Shown here: positions 24,900-34,485 of the stretch, piece by piece | How the letters are laid out: the number at the start of each line of letters is the position of its first letter | Position numbering within the stretch: position 1 is the first letter of the stretch | From: Asanoa siamensis | GTDB lineage: Bacteria > Actinomycetota > Actinomycetes > Mycobacteriales > Micromonosporaceae | Assembly (NCBI RefSeq): GCF_016862555.1 | Contig: NZ_BONE01000009.1 | Location: 86,447-150,446 of the forward strand | DNA length: 64,000 nt | Direction of reading: 5' to 3' | Notes under the pieces: model-generated | Seen by the model: the letters and a program-made list of their open reading frames with translations, nothing else | Told to the model about the DNA's origin: nothing | Database searches by the model: none | Translations under genes and position numbers: made by a program

Positions 24900-26948
24900 G
24901 TGAACCGATCTGCGCTCACTGCCCTGCTTGCCGTCGCGACCGCCGTCACGGCCGGTCCGCTGGCCGTGTCAACGCCGGCCGCGGCCGCCACGCCACAGCC
25001 GGTGCTCAGCCCGACGCCGTACCTGGGCTGGAACACCTACTACGGGCTCGGCGGCGACCCGACCGAGGCCGAGGTCAGGGCGTCCGCCGACTTCCTGGTC
25101 AGCAGCGGCCTGCGCGACGCCGGCTACCGCTACGTCTGGATCGACGGCAACTGGGCCGCGCCGACCCCGCGCAACGAGGCCGGCGACCTCGTCGCGAACC
25201 CCGCCCAGTTCCCCAACGGCCTGGCCGGTCTCGTCGACTACATCCACGGCAAGGGCCTCAAGGCCGGCATCTACACCGACGCCGGGCCCTACATCCCCGG
25301 GAAGTGCGGGCTCGGCAGCGGCGGCCACTACCAGCGCGACGCGGACCAGTTCGCCGCGTGGCGGTTCGACGCGGTGAAGGTCGACTACCTGTGCGGCATC
25401 GCGGCCGACCTCGACCCGAAGACCGTCTACACCGAGTTCGCGACGGCGTTGCGGAACAACGCGAGCGGCCGGCCGATGCTGTTCAACCTGTGCAACCCGG
25501 TGACCTCGCCGGACTGGGGCAACTACCCCGAGGAACAGCAGTCGACCCACTCCTGGTCGTACGCTCCGGCCATCGCGCAGTCCTGGCGCACCTACACCGA
25601 CGTCGGCTTCCAGGGCGACATCAAGTTCAAGGACGTGCTGCGCAACTACGACGCGAACGCCCGCCACCCCGAGGTCGCCGGGCCGGGACACGTCAACGAC
25701 CCCGACTACCTGGGACCCCAACTCGGCATGTCCGACGAGGAGTTCCGTACGCAGATGACGCTCTGGTCGGTGGCCGCCGCGCCGCTGATGATCGGAAGCG
25801 ACCTCCGTACGCTCAGCCAGGCCTCGCTCGACACGCTCAAGGACCCCGACGTGCTGGCGATCAACCAGGACCCGGCCGTGGTGCAGGCGGTCCGCGTCGG
25901 CCCCGCCGGGGCGACCGAGACGTGGGTCAAGCGACTGGCGAACGGCGACCGGGCCGTGGTCCTGCTGAACCGGGGCGACACCCCGCGGACCCTTACCACC
26001 ACCGCGTCGGCGGTCGGTCTGAGCGGCGGGCGCGTCCGGCTCGCGAACGCCTGGACCGACCAGGTCACCGAGAGCGCCGGCACGATCAGCGCGGCGGTCC
26101 CGGCGCACGGCGCGGCGCTGTTCCGCGTCAGCAAGGCCCGCGGCGGGCCGGGCGTCCCGCACGTGACCGCCGGCCTGCCCGTCGTGACCGATGTGGATGG
26201 TCGACCGGCGCCGGTGGTCGCCGGTGGCGACGAGGTCCGCGTCGAGGTCGCCGTGCGCAACGACGGCTCACTGCCGGTGTTCACGCCGGCCGTCCGGCTC
26301 GCGGCACCGGCCGGGTGGACCGTCCGCGCGCAGGGCCGCGCTCCGCTGCTGATCGCGCCCAGGGGCAGCGCCACGCTCGTCTTCGCGGTGACGCTGCCGG
26401 CCGGCGCCGCTCCCGGCACCGCCGACCTGACCGCCACCACGACGTACGACGCGCTCGGGCACGGCCGACAGCGACGCACGACGACCGCCGGCGTGGTGGT
26501 CGCGCCGGCCGCACCGGACGGCGAGGTCGTCCTGTCGCACCACGCCTGGATCAGCGCCACCAGCGGTTGGATGAGCCCGACCGTCGACGCCAGCGTCGGT
26601 GGCTGGTCGCCGATCAGCATGCTCGGCCAGGTCTACCCGACCGGCATCGGTGTCGCGTCGCCGTCCACGGTCCGCTACTACCTCGGTGGTGGCTGCGGCC
26701 GGCTGGCCGCGACCGTCGGCATCGACGACGCGGTCCGCGACGTCGGCCCGGAAGGCGCCACGTCGACCTTCCAGGTGGTCGGCGACGGTCGCGTGCTGTT
26801 CGACAGCGGCGTGCTCACCCGTGACGACGTCCGCCAGGTCGACGTCGACCTGACCGGTGTGCGGGTCCTGGACCTGGTCGTCGGCGACGCCGGGGACGGT
26901 GGCTACAACGACCGCGCCGACTGGGCGGGCCTGACCGCCAGTTGCTGA
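24900..26948 (+). CDS. Secreted GH27-family glycosidase (alpha-galactosidase-like)
   Basis: Using the GTG at 24900 (AAGGA seven bases upstream) the protein has 682 residues: a signal peptide (ALTALLAVATAVTAGPLAVS), a GH27 (beta/alpha)8 barrel from LGWNTYYGL to about residue 330, the C-terminal beta domain, then a NEW3/CARDB-like domain and a final NPCBM-type carbohydrate-binding domain. The nucleophile is expected at Asp162 in AVKVDYLCG and the acid/base at Asp234 in WRTYTDVG; HVNDPDYL is also family-typical. GH27 enzymes release alpha-galactose or, in some members, beta-L-arabinopyranose. It is monocistronic and may or may not act together with the arabinan locus. Confidence 0.88.
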   Translation: MNRSALTALLAVATAVTAGPLAVSTPAAAATPQPVLSPTPYLGWNTYYGLGGDPTEAEVRASADFLVSSGLRDAGYRYVWIDGNWAAPTPRNEAGDLVANPAQFPNGLAGLVDYIHGKGLKAGIYTDAGPYIPGKCGLGSGGHYQRDADQFAAWRFDAVKVDYLCGIAADLDPKTVYTEFATALRNNASGRPMLFNLCNPVTSPDWGNYPEEQQSTHSWSYAPAIAQSWRTYTDVGFQGDIKFKDVLRNYDANARHPEVAGPGHVNDPDYLGPQLGMSDEEFRTQMTLWSVAAAPLMIGSDLRTLSQASLDTLKDPDVLAINQDPAVVQAVRVGPAGATETWVKRLANGDRAVVLLNRGDTPRTLTTTASAVGLSGGRVRLANAWTDQVTESAGTISAAVPAHGAALFRVSKARGGPGVPHVTAGLPVVTDVDGRPAPVVAGGDEVRVEVAVRNDGSLPVFTPAVRLAAPAGWTVRAQGRAPLLIAPRGSATLVFAVTLPAGAAPGTADLTATTTYDALGHGRQRRTTTAGVVVAPAAPDGEVVLSHHAWISATSGWMSPTVDASVGGWSPISMLGQVYPTGIGVASPSTVRYYLGGGCGRLAATVGIDDAVRDVGPEGATSTFQVVGDGRVLFDSGVLTRDDVRQVDVDLTGVRVLDLVVGDAGDGGYNDRADWAGLTASC

Positions 26949-26959
26949 ACCGCCGCACG

Positions 26960-26992
26960 CGCACCCGGGTGGCGATCGGCCACCCGGGTGCG
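26960..26992. terminator. Terminator after GH27
   Basis: A perfect 14-bp stem (26960-26973 with 26979-26992, 5-base loop) follows the GH27 stop by 11 bases. Confidence 0.85.
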
Positions 26993-27004
26993 ATCCTGTG
27001 AACC

Positions 27005-27559
27005 ATGGAACTGCGCAGGGACGGGCGCGCCTGGCGGATCGGCACCGCCGCCGACGTGGCCTGGCTGGCGGGAAAGACGACCGACGGCCTGACCATCACC
27101 GCGGCGGTGCCGCCGGTCTTCGCGGCCTACGCGACCTGCCACCCGCCCGACGGCGTCTCCTATCCCGCCCACGAACGGGCCCTCGTCACAGAACTCGCCC
27201 GGCACACGACGGACCAGCCCTGGTGGCTCGGTTACCTCGACACCGGCGCCCACGACGTCGTCTTCCCGCAGGCGCCGCGGGTGGACCTCTACTGGCGCTG
27301 GGGCTACGTGCTGGTCGAGGCGGGCCCCGAGCAGGCGCTCACCTGGCGGGCAGGCCACATGCGCGGCGACGGGCCGCTGCCCGACCTCTTCTTTCCCAGT
27401 GACCACTCGTGGCTCGTCTCGGCGCTCTGGGACGACACCTGGACCGCCTTCGGTGGCAGCGCTGAAGTCGTCGACGCCCTCCTGGGCAACCCCTTGGTCA
27501 ACGCCCGCACCGTCGGCCTCGACGAGGACGCGGTGCCGCCGGGTCTGACCCGCGAGTGA
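27005..27559 (+). CDS. Conserved hypothetical protein
   Basis: A 184-residue soluble protein, tryptophan-rich (WWLGYLDTG, LYWRWGYVLVEAG, WLVSALWDDTWTAFGG), with no signal peptide or membrane segment. The central part resembles small SUKH/SMI1-like immunity proteins in general character, but I do not recognise a family. It precedes the DUF488 gene by 24 bases and may be co-transcribed with it. Confidence 0.65.
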   Translation: MELRRDGRAWRIGTAADVAWLAGKTTDGLTITAAVPPVFAAYATCHPPDGVSYPAHERALVTELARHTTDQPWWLGYLDTGAHDVVFPQAPRVDLYWRWGYVLVEAGPEQALTWRAGHMRGDGPLPDLFFPSDHSWLVSALWDDTWTAFGGSAEVVDALLGNPLVNARTVGLDEDAVPPGLTRE

Positions 27560-27583
27560 CTCGACCCGAATAGGTTGGGAGAC

Positions 27584-27919
27584 ATGCGGCTACGACGGGT
27601 GTACGACGAGACGGGGCCCGACGAAGGCACGCGCGTCCTGGTCGACCGGATCTGGCCGCGCGGTGTGCGCAAGGGCAGCTTCGACGACTGGCTCAAGGAG
27701 GTGGCCCCCTCGACGGAGCTGCGCGAGTGGTTCGGGCACGACCCGGCCAAGTTCGCCGAGTTCCGGCGCCGCTATCTCGCCGAGCTGAAGGACCCGGGGC
27801 ACGCCCGCGCGCTCGACCAGCTTCGCGACCTCCAGCACCAGGGGCCGGTCACCCTGCTCACCGCGACGAAGGACGTCGCGCACAGCCACGCCCAGGTGCT
27901 CGTCGACCTGCTCAGCTAG
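27584..27919 (+). CDS. DUF488 (YeaO-like) family protein
   Basis: A 111-residue protein with the family blocks RVYDETGPDEGTRVLVDRIW followed by PRGVRKG, WFGHDPAKFAEFRRRY and a closing GPVTLLTATKDVAHSHA. Members are small, widespread and of unknown function. The ATG at 27584 (GGGAGAC before it) is preferred to an upstream TTG. Its stop overlaps the convergent gene at 27912 by eight bases. Confidence 0.82.
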   Translation: MRLRRVYDETGPDEGTRVLVDRIWPRGVRKGSFDDWLKEVAPSTELREWFGHDPAKFAEFRRRYLAELKDPGHARALDQLRDLQHQGPVTLLTATKDVAHSHAQVLVDLLS

Positions 27920-28793
27920 GCTCGACGCTGAACTCGTACTCCTGGCCCGGCCGGTACGCGGCACCGAACTCGAAGTTCTCGAACGAGACCCCGCCGGGGA
28001 TCGGCGACTGGCTCGCCCAGTAACAGGCGCGGCCGTTGACCAGCACCTCCAGGTCGGGGTCGGGATCGGCGGCCCGCCAGGTCTGCACCGCGGTGCGCCC
28101 CTCGTAGTGCCAATGTGGAGCGGTGCCCTCGGCGTACGCGACGGTGGTCGGCGCCGCCTCGTCGGTCGTCGCCGACACCACCACCGCGCCGTCCGCGTCG
28201 CGCCCGAGCGCGTCGAGGCCGAACCGGGCGTGCGCCGTGAACCGGTCGCCGGTGAAGCCCGGCCACAGCTCCGCCGGCGTCACCGGGCCGGAGGCCAGGT
28301 GCAGCCGGCGCAGCCGCGCCCAGTTGCCCATCGTCGCCGTCAGCGTCAGCCGGGCCAACGGCACCGAGTCGGGGTGGTGGAATCCCGCCACGGCGACCGC
28401 GTACGGGCGGTCGGGCCGGAACCGCAGCCGCACGTACACGTGCGCGCCGTTGTCGAACCGCTCGACCGGCACGTAGACCGTCAGCTCGCCGGACGGCTCG
28501 ACCACGCCGGGCGAGAGCGGCCCGAACGCGTCGGTCGGCGCGGCGGCGCTGCCCATCCGCTTGCCCCGCTCCCCGTCGAGCGCACTCCACTCGAGCTCCG
28601 AGAAGCCGCGCTCGGTCGCGCCGACCGGCGTCGGCTCCACCGCGATGAAGTTGACGACGCGCAGCGGCCCGTGGCCCAGATAAGGCGCGTAGACCCGGAG
28701 CAGCCCGCGTGGCCCGGGCAGCGGCGCCAGGCCGATCTGGAGCCCGTCGGCGAAGCCCCAGCGCGGCTCGGCGCCCGCCCGCACGTATTCCAT
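27912..28793 (-). CDS. Unknown protein coupled to the fucose/arabinose isomerase
   Basis: A 293-residue cytoplasmic protein with no signal peptide, apparently beta-rich (LRVVNFIAVEPTPVGATERG; ELTVYVPVERFDNGAHVYVR; WHYEGRTAVQTW). I do not recognise a family. It is the last gene of the isomerase/GH116/kinase operon; its ATG overlaps the isomerase stop by one base (TGATG at 28791-28795), so it is very probably made with the isomerase. A sugar mutarotase-like or carbohydrate-binding role would fit context, but nothing in the sequence proves it. Confidence 0.7.
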   Translation of the reverse strand: MEYVRAGAEPRWGFADGLQIGLAPLPGPRGLLRVYAPYLGHGPLRVVNFIAVEPTPVGATERGFSELEWSALDGERGKRMGSAAAPTDAFGPLSPGVVEPSGELTVYVPVERFDNGAHVYVRLRFRPDRPYAVAVAGFHHPDSVPLARLTLTATMGNWARLRRLHLASGPVTPAELWPGFTGDRFTAHARFGLDALGRDADGAVVVSATTDEAAPTTVAYAEGTAPHWHYEGRTAVQTWRAADPDPDLEVLVNGRACYWASQSPIPGGVSFENFEFGAAYRPGQEYEFSVEPS

Positions 28794-30430
28794 CAGAGGC
28801 TGACGTCGCCGCAGAGGTGCACGGCGAGCCCCAACTCGTGGAAGAGTGCGGCCTTGGCGAGCAGGGCCCGGTCGGCGCCGTCCGCGTCCGGCGCGTAGGC
28901 CACCTGGACGTGGTTGGCCTTGTGCCGGGCCATGAGCTGGTCGCGACCGACGCCGTGCAGCACCGCGTGCATGATCGGCCACTGTGGAGTCGTCGCCTCC
29001 AGCCGGCGCCGGGTCTCCTCCTCCGGCAGCGCGACGACGTGGCCGCGCCCGATGTCGACGTGCAGCGCGCCGTCGGCGATGAAGACCCGCGACCAGACGA
29101 TGTGTCCCGGCTTCGAGACACCACTGAGCGTGCCGCCGCCGAGCGGGAAGTACATCGGCGGCTGCCGCATGCTGTAGCTGTGCTGGTATCCGCCGTTGTG
29201 CGCGGCCGGCACCGAGCCCGAGATCTCGAACACCCAGACGAACTCACCGTCGTACGGGTCGCCCCAGCGGATGTCGTGCAGCGTCGTCTCCGGGTCGAAC
29301 CCCATGGCGGTCCAGATCCGGTTGGTCACCAGCGCGTCGACCGCGACGCCCTCGTCGACCTCGTTGAAGTGCGGCAGCGGTACGCCCGGGTAGAGCTCGC
29401 GGGCGCCGTCGCGGCTGTACACCCGCGGCCGGTCGGCGTTGTTGAGCAGGCCCTCGGCCAGGTCGCTGGCCGGCACCGTGTCCTTGAGGCCCTGCTGGTA
29501 CTGGATGCCCACCGCGTCGAGGCCGAAGTCGTCGCTGATCCGCAGGGCGGCGATGTACATCTTGAGCTGGGAGGTGACCTGGGCCTCGGTCAGCTCGGTC
29601 GCCTCGTCGGTGCCGAAGTGGAAGGTCAGCCCGCGCTCGTCGAGCCACTCGCGGGCGGCCTTGGCCTCCTCGTCGCCGACCCGGCGCATCTCGGCCACCA
29701 GCGCGCTCTGCGACAGCCGCTCCTTGTAGACACCCAGCGGGTTGAGCAGCTCGTCGTCGATGATGGCGTTGTACATGCCCATGCAGCCCTCGTCGAAGAC
29801 GCCGATGATCGCCTTGTCGTCGCGGAGCTGCCGGGCCAGCGCGACGCCCAGCTCGACCTCGGGCGAGCCCGCGTCGAGGGCACCCAGGTCCCGCACGTGC
29901 GACTCGTCGTGGCGCAGGACGCCCGTCGACAGCCAGGTGCGCAGGCCCTCGCGCGCCCACTCGTCGGTGAAGTCCTCGCTCCACAGTGTCGAGTGCGCGA
30001 CGCCGGCCTTGGTCAGGCTGGCGCTGAGGTTGAGCAGGCCCACGAGCCCCGGGAACTCGCCGGACCAGTTGGCGACGACCAGGATGGGGCCGCGGTGGCT
30101 GCGCAGGCCGGCGAGCACGTGATGGCTGTACTGCCAGACGGCGTCGACCACGACCAGCGGCGCGTCGACGGGGATCGTCTTGAACACCTCGATCCCGGCG
30201 CGCTGGCTGTCGATGAAGCCGTGGCCCTTGTCCTCGTCGAACGGGTGCGCCCGGTGCACCGCCCAGCCCAGGTCCGTGATCGCCGCGGCGAACGCCGTCT
30301 CGAGCTGCTGCTGCGCGGGCCAGCAGGTGACGTTGGCGCTCGGCCGGAGGTCGCCGCTGGCCACCGTGTAGACGGTGGACGGGGCGAGTGACGGCCGCTG
30401 CGTCACGGCGGGGAGTCGGTAAGCGGTCAT
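28793..30430 (-). CDS. L-fucose/D-arabinose isomerase family protein
   Basis: A 545-residue protein of the FucI family: an N-terminal domain with two Rossmann-like parts (PLVVVDAVWQYSHHVLAGLR; PILVVANWSGEFPGLVGLLN), a middle domain with the metal-site region IGVFDEGCMGMYNAIIDDEL, and a C-terminal barrel domain (VWVFEISGSVPAAH, HIVWSRVFIADGALHVDIGRG). FucI enzymes interconvert L-fucose/L-fuculose and also D-arabinose/D-ribulose. With D-arabinan hydrolases and an FGGY kinase in the same operon, D-arabinose is the most likely substrate. The start overlaps the GH116 stop (ATGA). Confidence 0.82.
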   Translation of the reverse strand: MTAYRLPAVTQRPSLAPSTVYTVASGDLRPSANVTCWPAQQQLETAFAAAITDLGWAVHRAHPFDEDKGHGFIDSQRAGIEVFKTIPVDAPLVVVDAVWQYSHHVLAGLRSHRGPILVVANWSGEFPGLVGLLNLSASLTKAGVAHSTLWSEDFTDEWAREGLRTWLSTGVLRHDESHVRDLGALDAGSPEVELGVALARQLRDDKAIIGVFDEGCMGMYNAIIDDELLNPLGVYKERLSQSALVAEMRRVGDEEAKAAREWLDERGLTFHFGTDEATELTEAQVTSQLKMYIAALRISDDFGLDAVGIQYQQGLKDTVPASDLAEGLLNNADRPRVYSRDGARELYPGVPLPHFNEVDEGVAVDALVTNRIWTAMGFDPETTLHDIRWGDPYDGEFVWVFEISGSVPAAHNGGYQHSYSMRQPPMYFPLGGGTLSGVSKPGHIVWSRVFIADGALHVDIGRGHVVALPEEETRRRLEATTPQWPIMHAVLHGVGRDQLMARHKANHVQVAYAPDADGADRALLAKAALFHELGLAVHLCGDVSL

Positions 30431-32916
30431 CGGTGGACCTCCAGACGATCGTGGTCAGGCGTGGTCAACGCCAGTGGTTGCCCCGGGGCCAGCCGCACGG
30501 GGCCGGTCGCGAGTGGACCGTGCCGCGGGTGGTGCACCCGCAGCAGGTTGAGCACGAGCTCCCCGCCCAGCACCTCGACCTCCGCACCGGCGTCGGACAG
30601 GCGCAGGACGCCCCAGCCGGTGCCGGTGGTGAAGGGCAGGTCGCCGTCGACGCGCGGGGTGAACGACAGGGAGCCGGTCGGTGCGTGGTAGTCGGCGCCC
30701 GTCAGCGCGACCAGCACGCCCCAGCTCGCCATCGAGCGGGCGTAGTGGTTGCCGCACTCGGCCTCGTTCCACGGGTTGCGGCGGTGGCCGTCGTGCCGGG
30801 CCCGGACCGCGCGCACCAGCTCGAGCGCCTCCTCGACGAGGCCCTCGTAGACGAGGTGGCTCGCGACCTGGTATTCGATGCCGGTCCAGACCTCGTCGCT
30901 GTAGACGAACGGGATGCGCGGTCGACCGCCCCGGGGCCAGGAGCAGAGCACGAGACCGGTTTCGCCGCCCAGCGCGTACGTCCGCTGCACGCTCTGATGG
31001 CTCGTCAGCTCCCGCCGGAAGTTGTGTCGGTGGATCGCGGCGACCGCGCTGCGCACGTGGGCCTCGGGCAGCACGTAGCCCAGCCCGCCGAGGTGAGCCA
31101 GCGCCTGGCCGAACACCTGGTCGCTGAGGCAACCGGTGCCGTACTGGTAGCGCCGCGCGTCGACGTCGTCGAGCCGCTGGTCGTAATATTCGCCGTTGAA
31201 CAACAGCTCGTCGACCCGGTCCCGGCAGGTCCGCGCCGCCGCCCGCCACCGCGCGGCGGTGTCCGGCTCGCCGACCCGGTCGGCCAGCGCCGCACCCGCG
31301 TGCAGGGCCGCCAGGAACATCGAGTTGGCCAGCGAGTTGGGCCCGAAGAACTCGATGTCGTAGGTGTTGTGCTGCTCGCTGTCGAGCACGCCGTCGCCGT
31401 CGCCGTCCCACTTGGCGAAGGCATAGTCCAGGGCCCGCTTCGCCCCCGGCCAGCAGTCCCGCACCAGCGCGTCGTCGCCGCTGAACCGCCACTCCCGGTG
31501 CAGCCGGACGACCGCGCCGAGCTGGCCGTCGACCGCGGGGTGGAAATCCCAGGCCGGGTTGCCGAACACGCTGTTGGCCCGGAAGTTCATCCGCCCGTCG
31601 GGCCGGGTCTCGTGCAGGAACTCGGTGCGCCGGGCGTCGCGCTCCAACTCGGGGAACAGATAGGCGACGGTCTGCGCGTAGTTCCACACGTGCGTGCAGG
31701 TGCCCTCGCAGCTGCCGCGGTGGTCGAAGGAGCCCTCCCAGGCCGCGAATCGGCCGTCGGCCAGCCGGAAGCAGGTCGTGCTGCGCACGGCGACCAGCGT
31801 CGCGCTGACCGCGTCGACCACCTCGGCGGGCAGCGTGCTGCCGAACAGCGCCCGGTGGAACGCCCGCGTGCTCTCCTCCAGCGCCGGGCCGTGCGTCACC
31901 AGGTGCCGGGCGACCGCGACGGCGTCGGCGAACCGGGTGGCGTAGTGGTTGCGGACGACCTCGCCGGCGTTCGCGTTGTCCAGGTTGATGTTGCCCTGCC
32001 AGGCCCGCGGCCGGTTCGGGAAGTGCCACGTGAGCAGGAAGCTGAAGTCTCGGCTCTCGCCCGGCGCCAGCGGGTGCGCGATCGCCAGCGAGCCGACCCG
32101 CAACTTCGTGAACCACTCCGGGTACGGCGGCGCGTCGAGCGAGAACTCCCCCTCCGCCGAGAGCCGGCCGGTGGAGCGGAGCTCGTCCCAGAAGACCTGC
32201 ACACCGTCCTGCCAGAAGCCGGACAGCCACTGGGGCTTGGCGGTGACGGCCGGATCCGTGGTGGCCAGCGCGACGGTGCCGTGCCGCAGGTCGTCGGCAT
32301 CGAGGTCGTTGGCGAACGCGATCCCGCACAGGCCCGGTTCCGCGAACCAGGTGTTGCGCGGGTTCCCCGCGTACTCGGGGAAGTGGAACACGTTCCAGCC
32401 GCTGATCCCGACCTGGTTGGCCAGCGAGCCGGCGATCGTGACCTCGACCGGCTCGGCGGTCGGGTTGCGCACGGTGTAGCGGAGCACCGCACCCGGCACC
32501 CCGGACGCGTCGGCGTCGAGCGGGACCAGTGGCGTGAAGGCCGTGAGCGTCACGTCGACACCGACCTCGGGATCGGCGAAGTCGATGTGCAGCAGCGGAT
32601 ATTCGCCGCGCATCGCGCTGGAGGCGAGCCGCGGCAGCCCGGCGAGCCGGCCGGCGTCGTAGCCCTGGTCGCCCTCGTGCGGCCCCGTCAGCGGCCCTTC
32701 CAGGACCTTCGTGACGGGCTCGCGTCCGGCAAACGCGGAACGGATCGCGAAGAAGCTGAACGGCAGGCGGGTGCCTTTGGCGGGCCGGTTGCCGAGCTCC
32801 CAGTCGCGCAGGTCGCCGCGCGCGCCGACCGAGACGTTGCCGGTGCCGATGCCGCCGAGCGGAAAGGCCGCGGCCGTCGCGTCCGGCCCGAGCGGCGGCC
32901 GCGGGAAGACGCTCAC
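30427..32916 (-). CDS. GH116-family glycoside hydrolase
   Basis: An 829-residue cytoplasmic enzyme with an N-terminal beta-sandwich (to about residue 330, opening AAFPLGGIGTGNVSVGARG) and a C-terminal (alpha/alpha)6 barrel. The likely nucleophile is Glu522 in NTYDIEFFGPNSL and the acid/base Asp674 in YSDEVWTGIEY; the 152-residue spacing equals that remembered for the characterised GH116 enzyme TxGH116 (E441/D593). GH116 includes beta-glucosidases and GBA2-type glucosylceramidases, and one branch acts on exo-beta-D-arabinofuranosides of mycobacterial arabinan. Lack of a signal peptide fits action on imported oligosaccharides. The GTG start overlaps the kinase stop. Confidence 0.87.
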   Translation of the reverse strand: MSVFPRPPLGPDATAAAFPLGGIGTGNVSVGARGDLRDWELGNRPAKGTRLPFSFFAIRSAFAGREPVTKVLEGPLTGPHEGDQGYDAGRLAGLPRLASSAMRGEYPLLHIDFADPEVGVDVTLTAFTPLVPLDADASGVPGAVLRYTVRNPTAEPVEVTIAGSLANQVGISGWNVFHFPEYAGNPRNTWFAEPGLCGIAFANDLDADDLRHGTVALATTDPAVTAKPQWLSGFWQDGVQVFWDELRSTGRLSAEGEFSLDAPPYPEWFTKLRVGSLAIAHPLAPGESRDFSFLLTWHFPNRPRAWQGNINLDNANAGEVVRNHYATRFADAVAVARHLVTHGPALEESTRAFHRALFGSTLPAEVVDAVSATLVAVRSTTCFRLADGRFAAWEGSFDHRGSCEGTCTHVWNYAQTVAYLFPELERDARRTEFLHETRPDGRMNFRANSVFGNPAWDFHPAVDGQLGAVVRLHREWRFSGDDALVRDCWPGAKRALDYAFAKWDGDGDGVLDSEQHNTYDIEFFGPNSLANSMFLAALHAGAALADRVGEPDTAARWRAAARTCRDRVDELLFNGEYYDQRLDDVDARRYQYGTGCLSDQVFGQALAHLGGLGYVLPEAHVRSAVAAIHRHNFRRELTSHQSVQRTYALGGETGLVLCSWPRGGRPRIPFVYSDEVWTGIEYQVASHLVYEGLVEEALELVRAVRARHDGHRRNPWNEAECGNHYARSMASWGVLVALTGADYHAPTGSLSFTPRVDGDLPFTTGTGWGVLRLSDAGAEVEVLGGELVLNLLRVHHPRHGPLATGPVRLAPGQPLALTTPDHDRLEVHR

Positions 32917-34406
32917 GCCGACGCCCGCTGCTGCGCGGCGGCCAGCCGGTGGGCGATGCCCGCGGTGGCCGGATACAGCTCGAGATAGAGCGCGTAGCGG
33001 TCGTCGTAGGTCGCCCGGAGCTCCGGGCGGGGTGAGACGGTCTCGACGACCGGGTTCCAGGCGTCGATGTCGACCGACGCCACCGCCCCGGCGGCGAAGA
33101 AGGCCGCGCCCAGGCTGGCGCCGACGGTCCGCGCGGGGATCTGCTGCGGGCGGCCGGTGACGTCGCTGACGATCTGGGTCCACAGTCGGCCCTGCGCGCC
33201 ACCGCCGACGGCGACGACCCGGTCGACGACTCCCCCGGCGGCCTCGATGGCCGCGATGTTGTGCCGCACGCCGAACGCGGTCGATTCGAGCGCGGCCCGG
33301 TAGAGGTCGCCGCGCGTGTGGCTGACGGTCAGGCCGGCGATGACGCCGCGCGCGTCCGGGTCGGCGATCGGCGTGCGCTCGCCCTCGAAGTAGGGCAGCA
33401 TCAGCAGGCCGTTGGCGCCCGGCCCGGCCGCGTCGGCCAACTCCAGCAGCCGTGGGTAGTCGCGCGAGCCGAACAGGTCGCCGAGCCAGCGGGTGACTGC
33501 GCCCGAGGTGGCCATGCCGCCGGCGAGGTTGCGGGTGCCGGGCAACGCGCCCACCGTGCCCCACAGCGTCTCCGCGGTGCGCGCCTCCGCCACGGTGTTG
33601 ACCAGGAACATGGTCGTGCCGTACATGAGCATCAGGTCGCCGACCCGGTGGGCGCCGACGCTGATCGCCTCGGACCAGGCGTCGATCGTGCCGGCGATGA
33701 CCGGGATCCCGCTCGGCAGGCCGGTTTCGGCGGCCGCCGCCGCGGACACCGTGCCCACCACCTCGCCCGGCCAGCACAGCGGCGGCAGGGGCAGGTCGGG
33801 GGCGACGAGCGCGGCCCACGGCCGGTGCCAGTCCAGCGCGGCCGGGTCGTAGAGCGGCGTGCACTGGCTGGCCGAGTGGTGGTCGAGGTAGTAGGCACCG
33901 GTGAGCTTCCAGCCCAGCCACGAGGCCGGCTGGAAGAACAACCGGGCGCGGGGCAGCACCTCGGGCTCGTGGTCGCCGAGCCAGGCCAGCTTGGGGCCGG
34001 CCGCCTGGGTCGACAGCGCCGAGCCGCAGCGCCGCCGGATCGCGTCGGCGCCCCCGAGAGCCGCGGTCAGGCGGGCGATCTGCGCGCCGGCGCGGGTGTC
34101 GATGCCGTAGAGCATGGCCGGCCGCAACGGTTTGCCGCTCTCGTCGGCGACCAGCACGCACGGCCCCATGCCGCTGACGCCGACCGCGGCGACCCGGGCC
34201 GGCCGGTCGGCCGTCACCTCGCGGATCAGGGCCACCGCCTCGTCCCACCAGAGCGCCGCGTCCATCTCGACCTGACCCGGCGCGGGCCGGGCGACGTCGT
34301 GCTCACGGACAGCGGTCGCCAGGACCGCGCCGTCCAGCCCGACCAGCACGCCCTTGCTCGACGACGTGCCGATATCGATGCCGACCACGGCGAGGGCCCC
34401 GACCAT
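32913..34406 (-). CDS. FGGY-family carbohydrate kinase
   Basis: A 497-residue sugar kinase with the phosphate-1 loop VVGIDIGTSSSKGVLVGLDG, the GVSGMGPCVLVADESGKPLR block, AGTIDAWSEAISVGAHRVGD and the C-terminal FGGY signature region RVVAVGGGAQGRLWTQIVSD. The family phosphorylates pentuloses, hexuloses or gluconate. Given an arabinose-type isomerase in the same operon, D-ribulose is the expected substrate, yielding D-ribulose 5-phosphate for the pentose phosphate pathway. It is the first gene of the operon; a LacI-type operator lies 17 bases before its start, and no good ribosome site precedes the ATG. Confidence 0.88.
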   Translation of the reverse strand: MVGALAVVGIDIGTSSSKGVLVGLDGAVLATAVREHDVARPAPGQVEMDAALWWDEAVALIREVTADRPARVAAVGVSGMGPCVLVADESGKPLRPAMLYGIDTRAGAQIARLTAALGGADAIRRRCGSALSTQAAGPKLAWLGDHEPEVLPRARLFFQPASWLGWKLTGAYYLDHHSASQCTPLYDPAALDWHRPWAALVAPDLPLPPLCWPGEVVGTVSAAAAAETGLPSGIPVIAGTIDAWSEAISVGAHRVGDLMLMYGTTMFLVNTVAEARTAETLWGTVGALPGTRNLAGGMATSGAVTRWLGDLFGSRDYPRLLELADAAGPGANGLLMLPYFEGERTPIADPDARGVIAGLTVSHTRGDLYRAALESTAFGVRHNIAAIEAAGGVVDRVVAVGGGAQGRLWTQIVSDVTGRPQQIPARTVGASLGAAFFAAGAVASVDIDAWNPVVETVSPRPELRATYDDRYALYLELYPATAGIAHRLAAAQQRASA

Positions 34407-34422
34407 GGGCTAGACGATGGCA

Positions 34423-34434
34423 GAAATCGATTTC
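34423..34434. promoter_or_regulatory. LacI-type operator 1 (kinase operon)
   Basis: Perfect palindrome GAAATCGATTTC, followed by A, fits the GNAANCGATTNCA pattern shared by four sites in this locus. It lies immediately before the FGGY kinase start. Confidence 0.75.
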
Positions 34435-34485
34435 ACCGTCAATGGGTTCTCGATGCCGACTGTCAGGCCCTGCATCGGAAGCGGC

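Noticed and set aside
30388..32988. Plus-strand open frame opposite GH116
   Set aside because: Composition is that of an antisense shadow; the minus strand encodes a complete GH116 enzyme with both catalytic residues.
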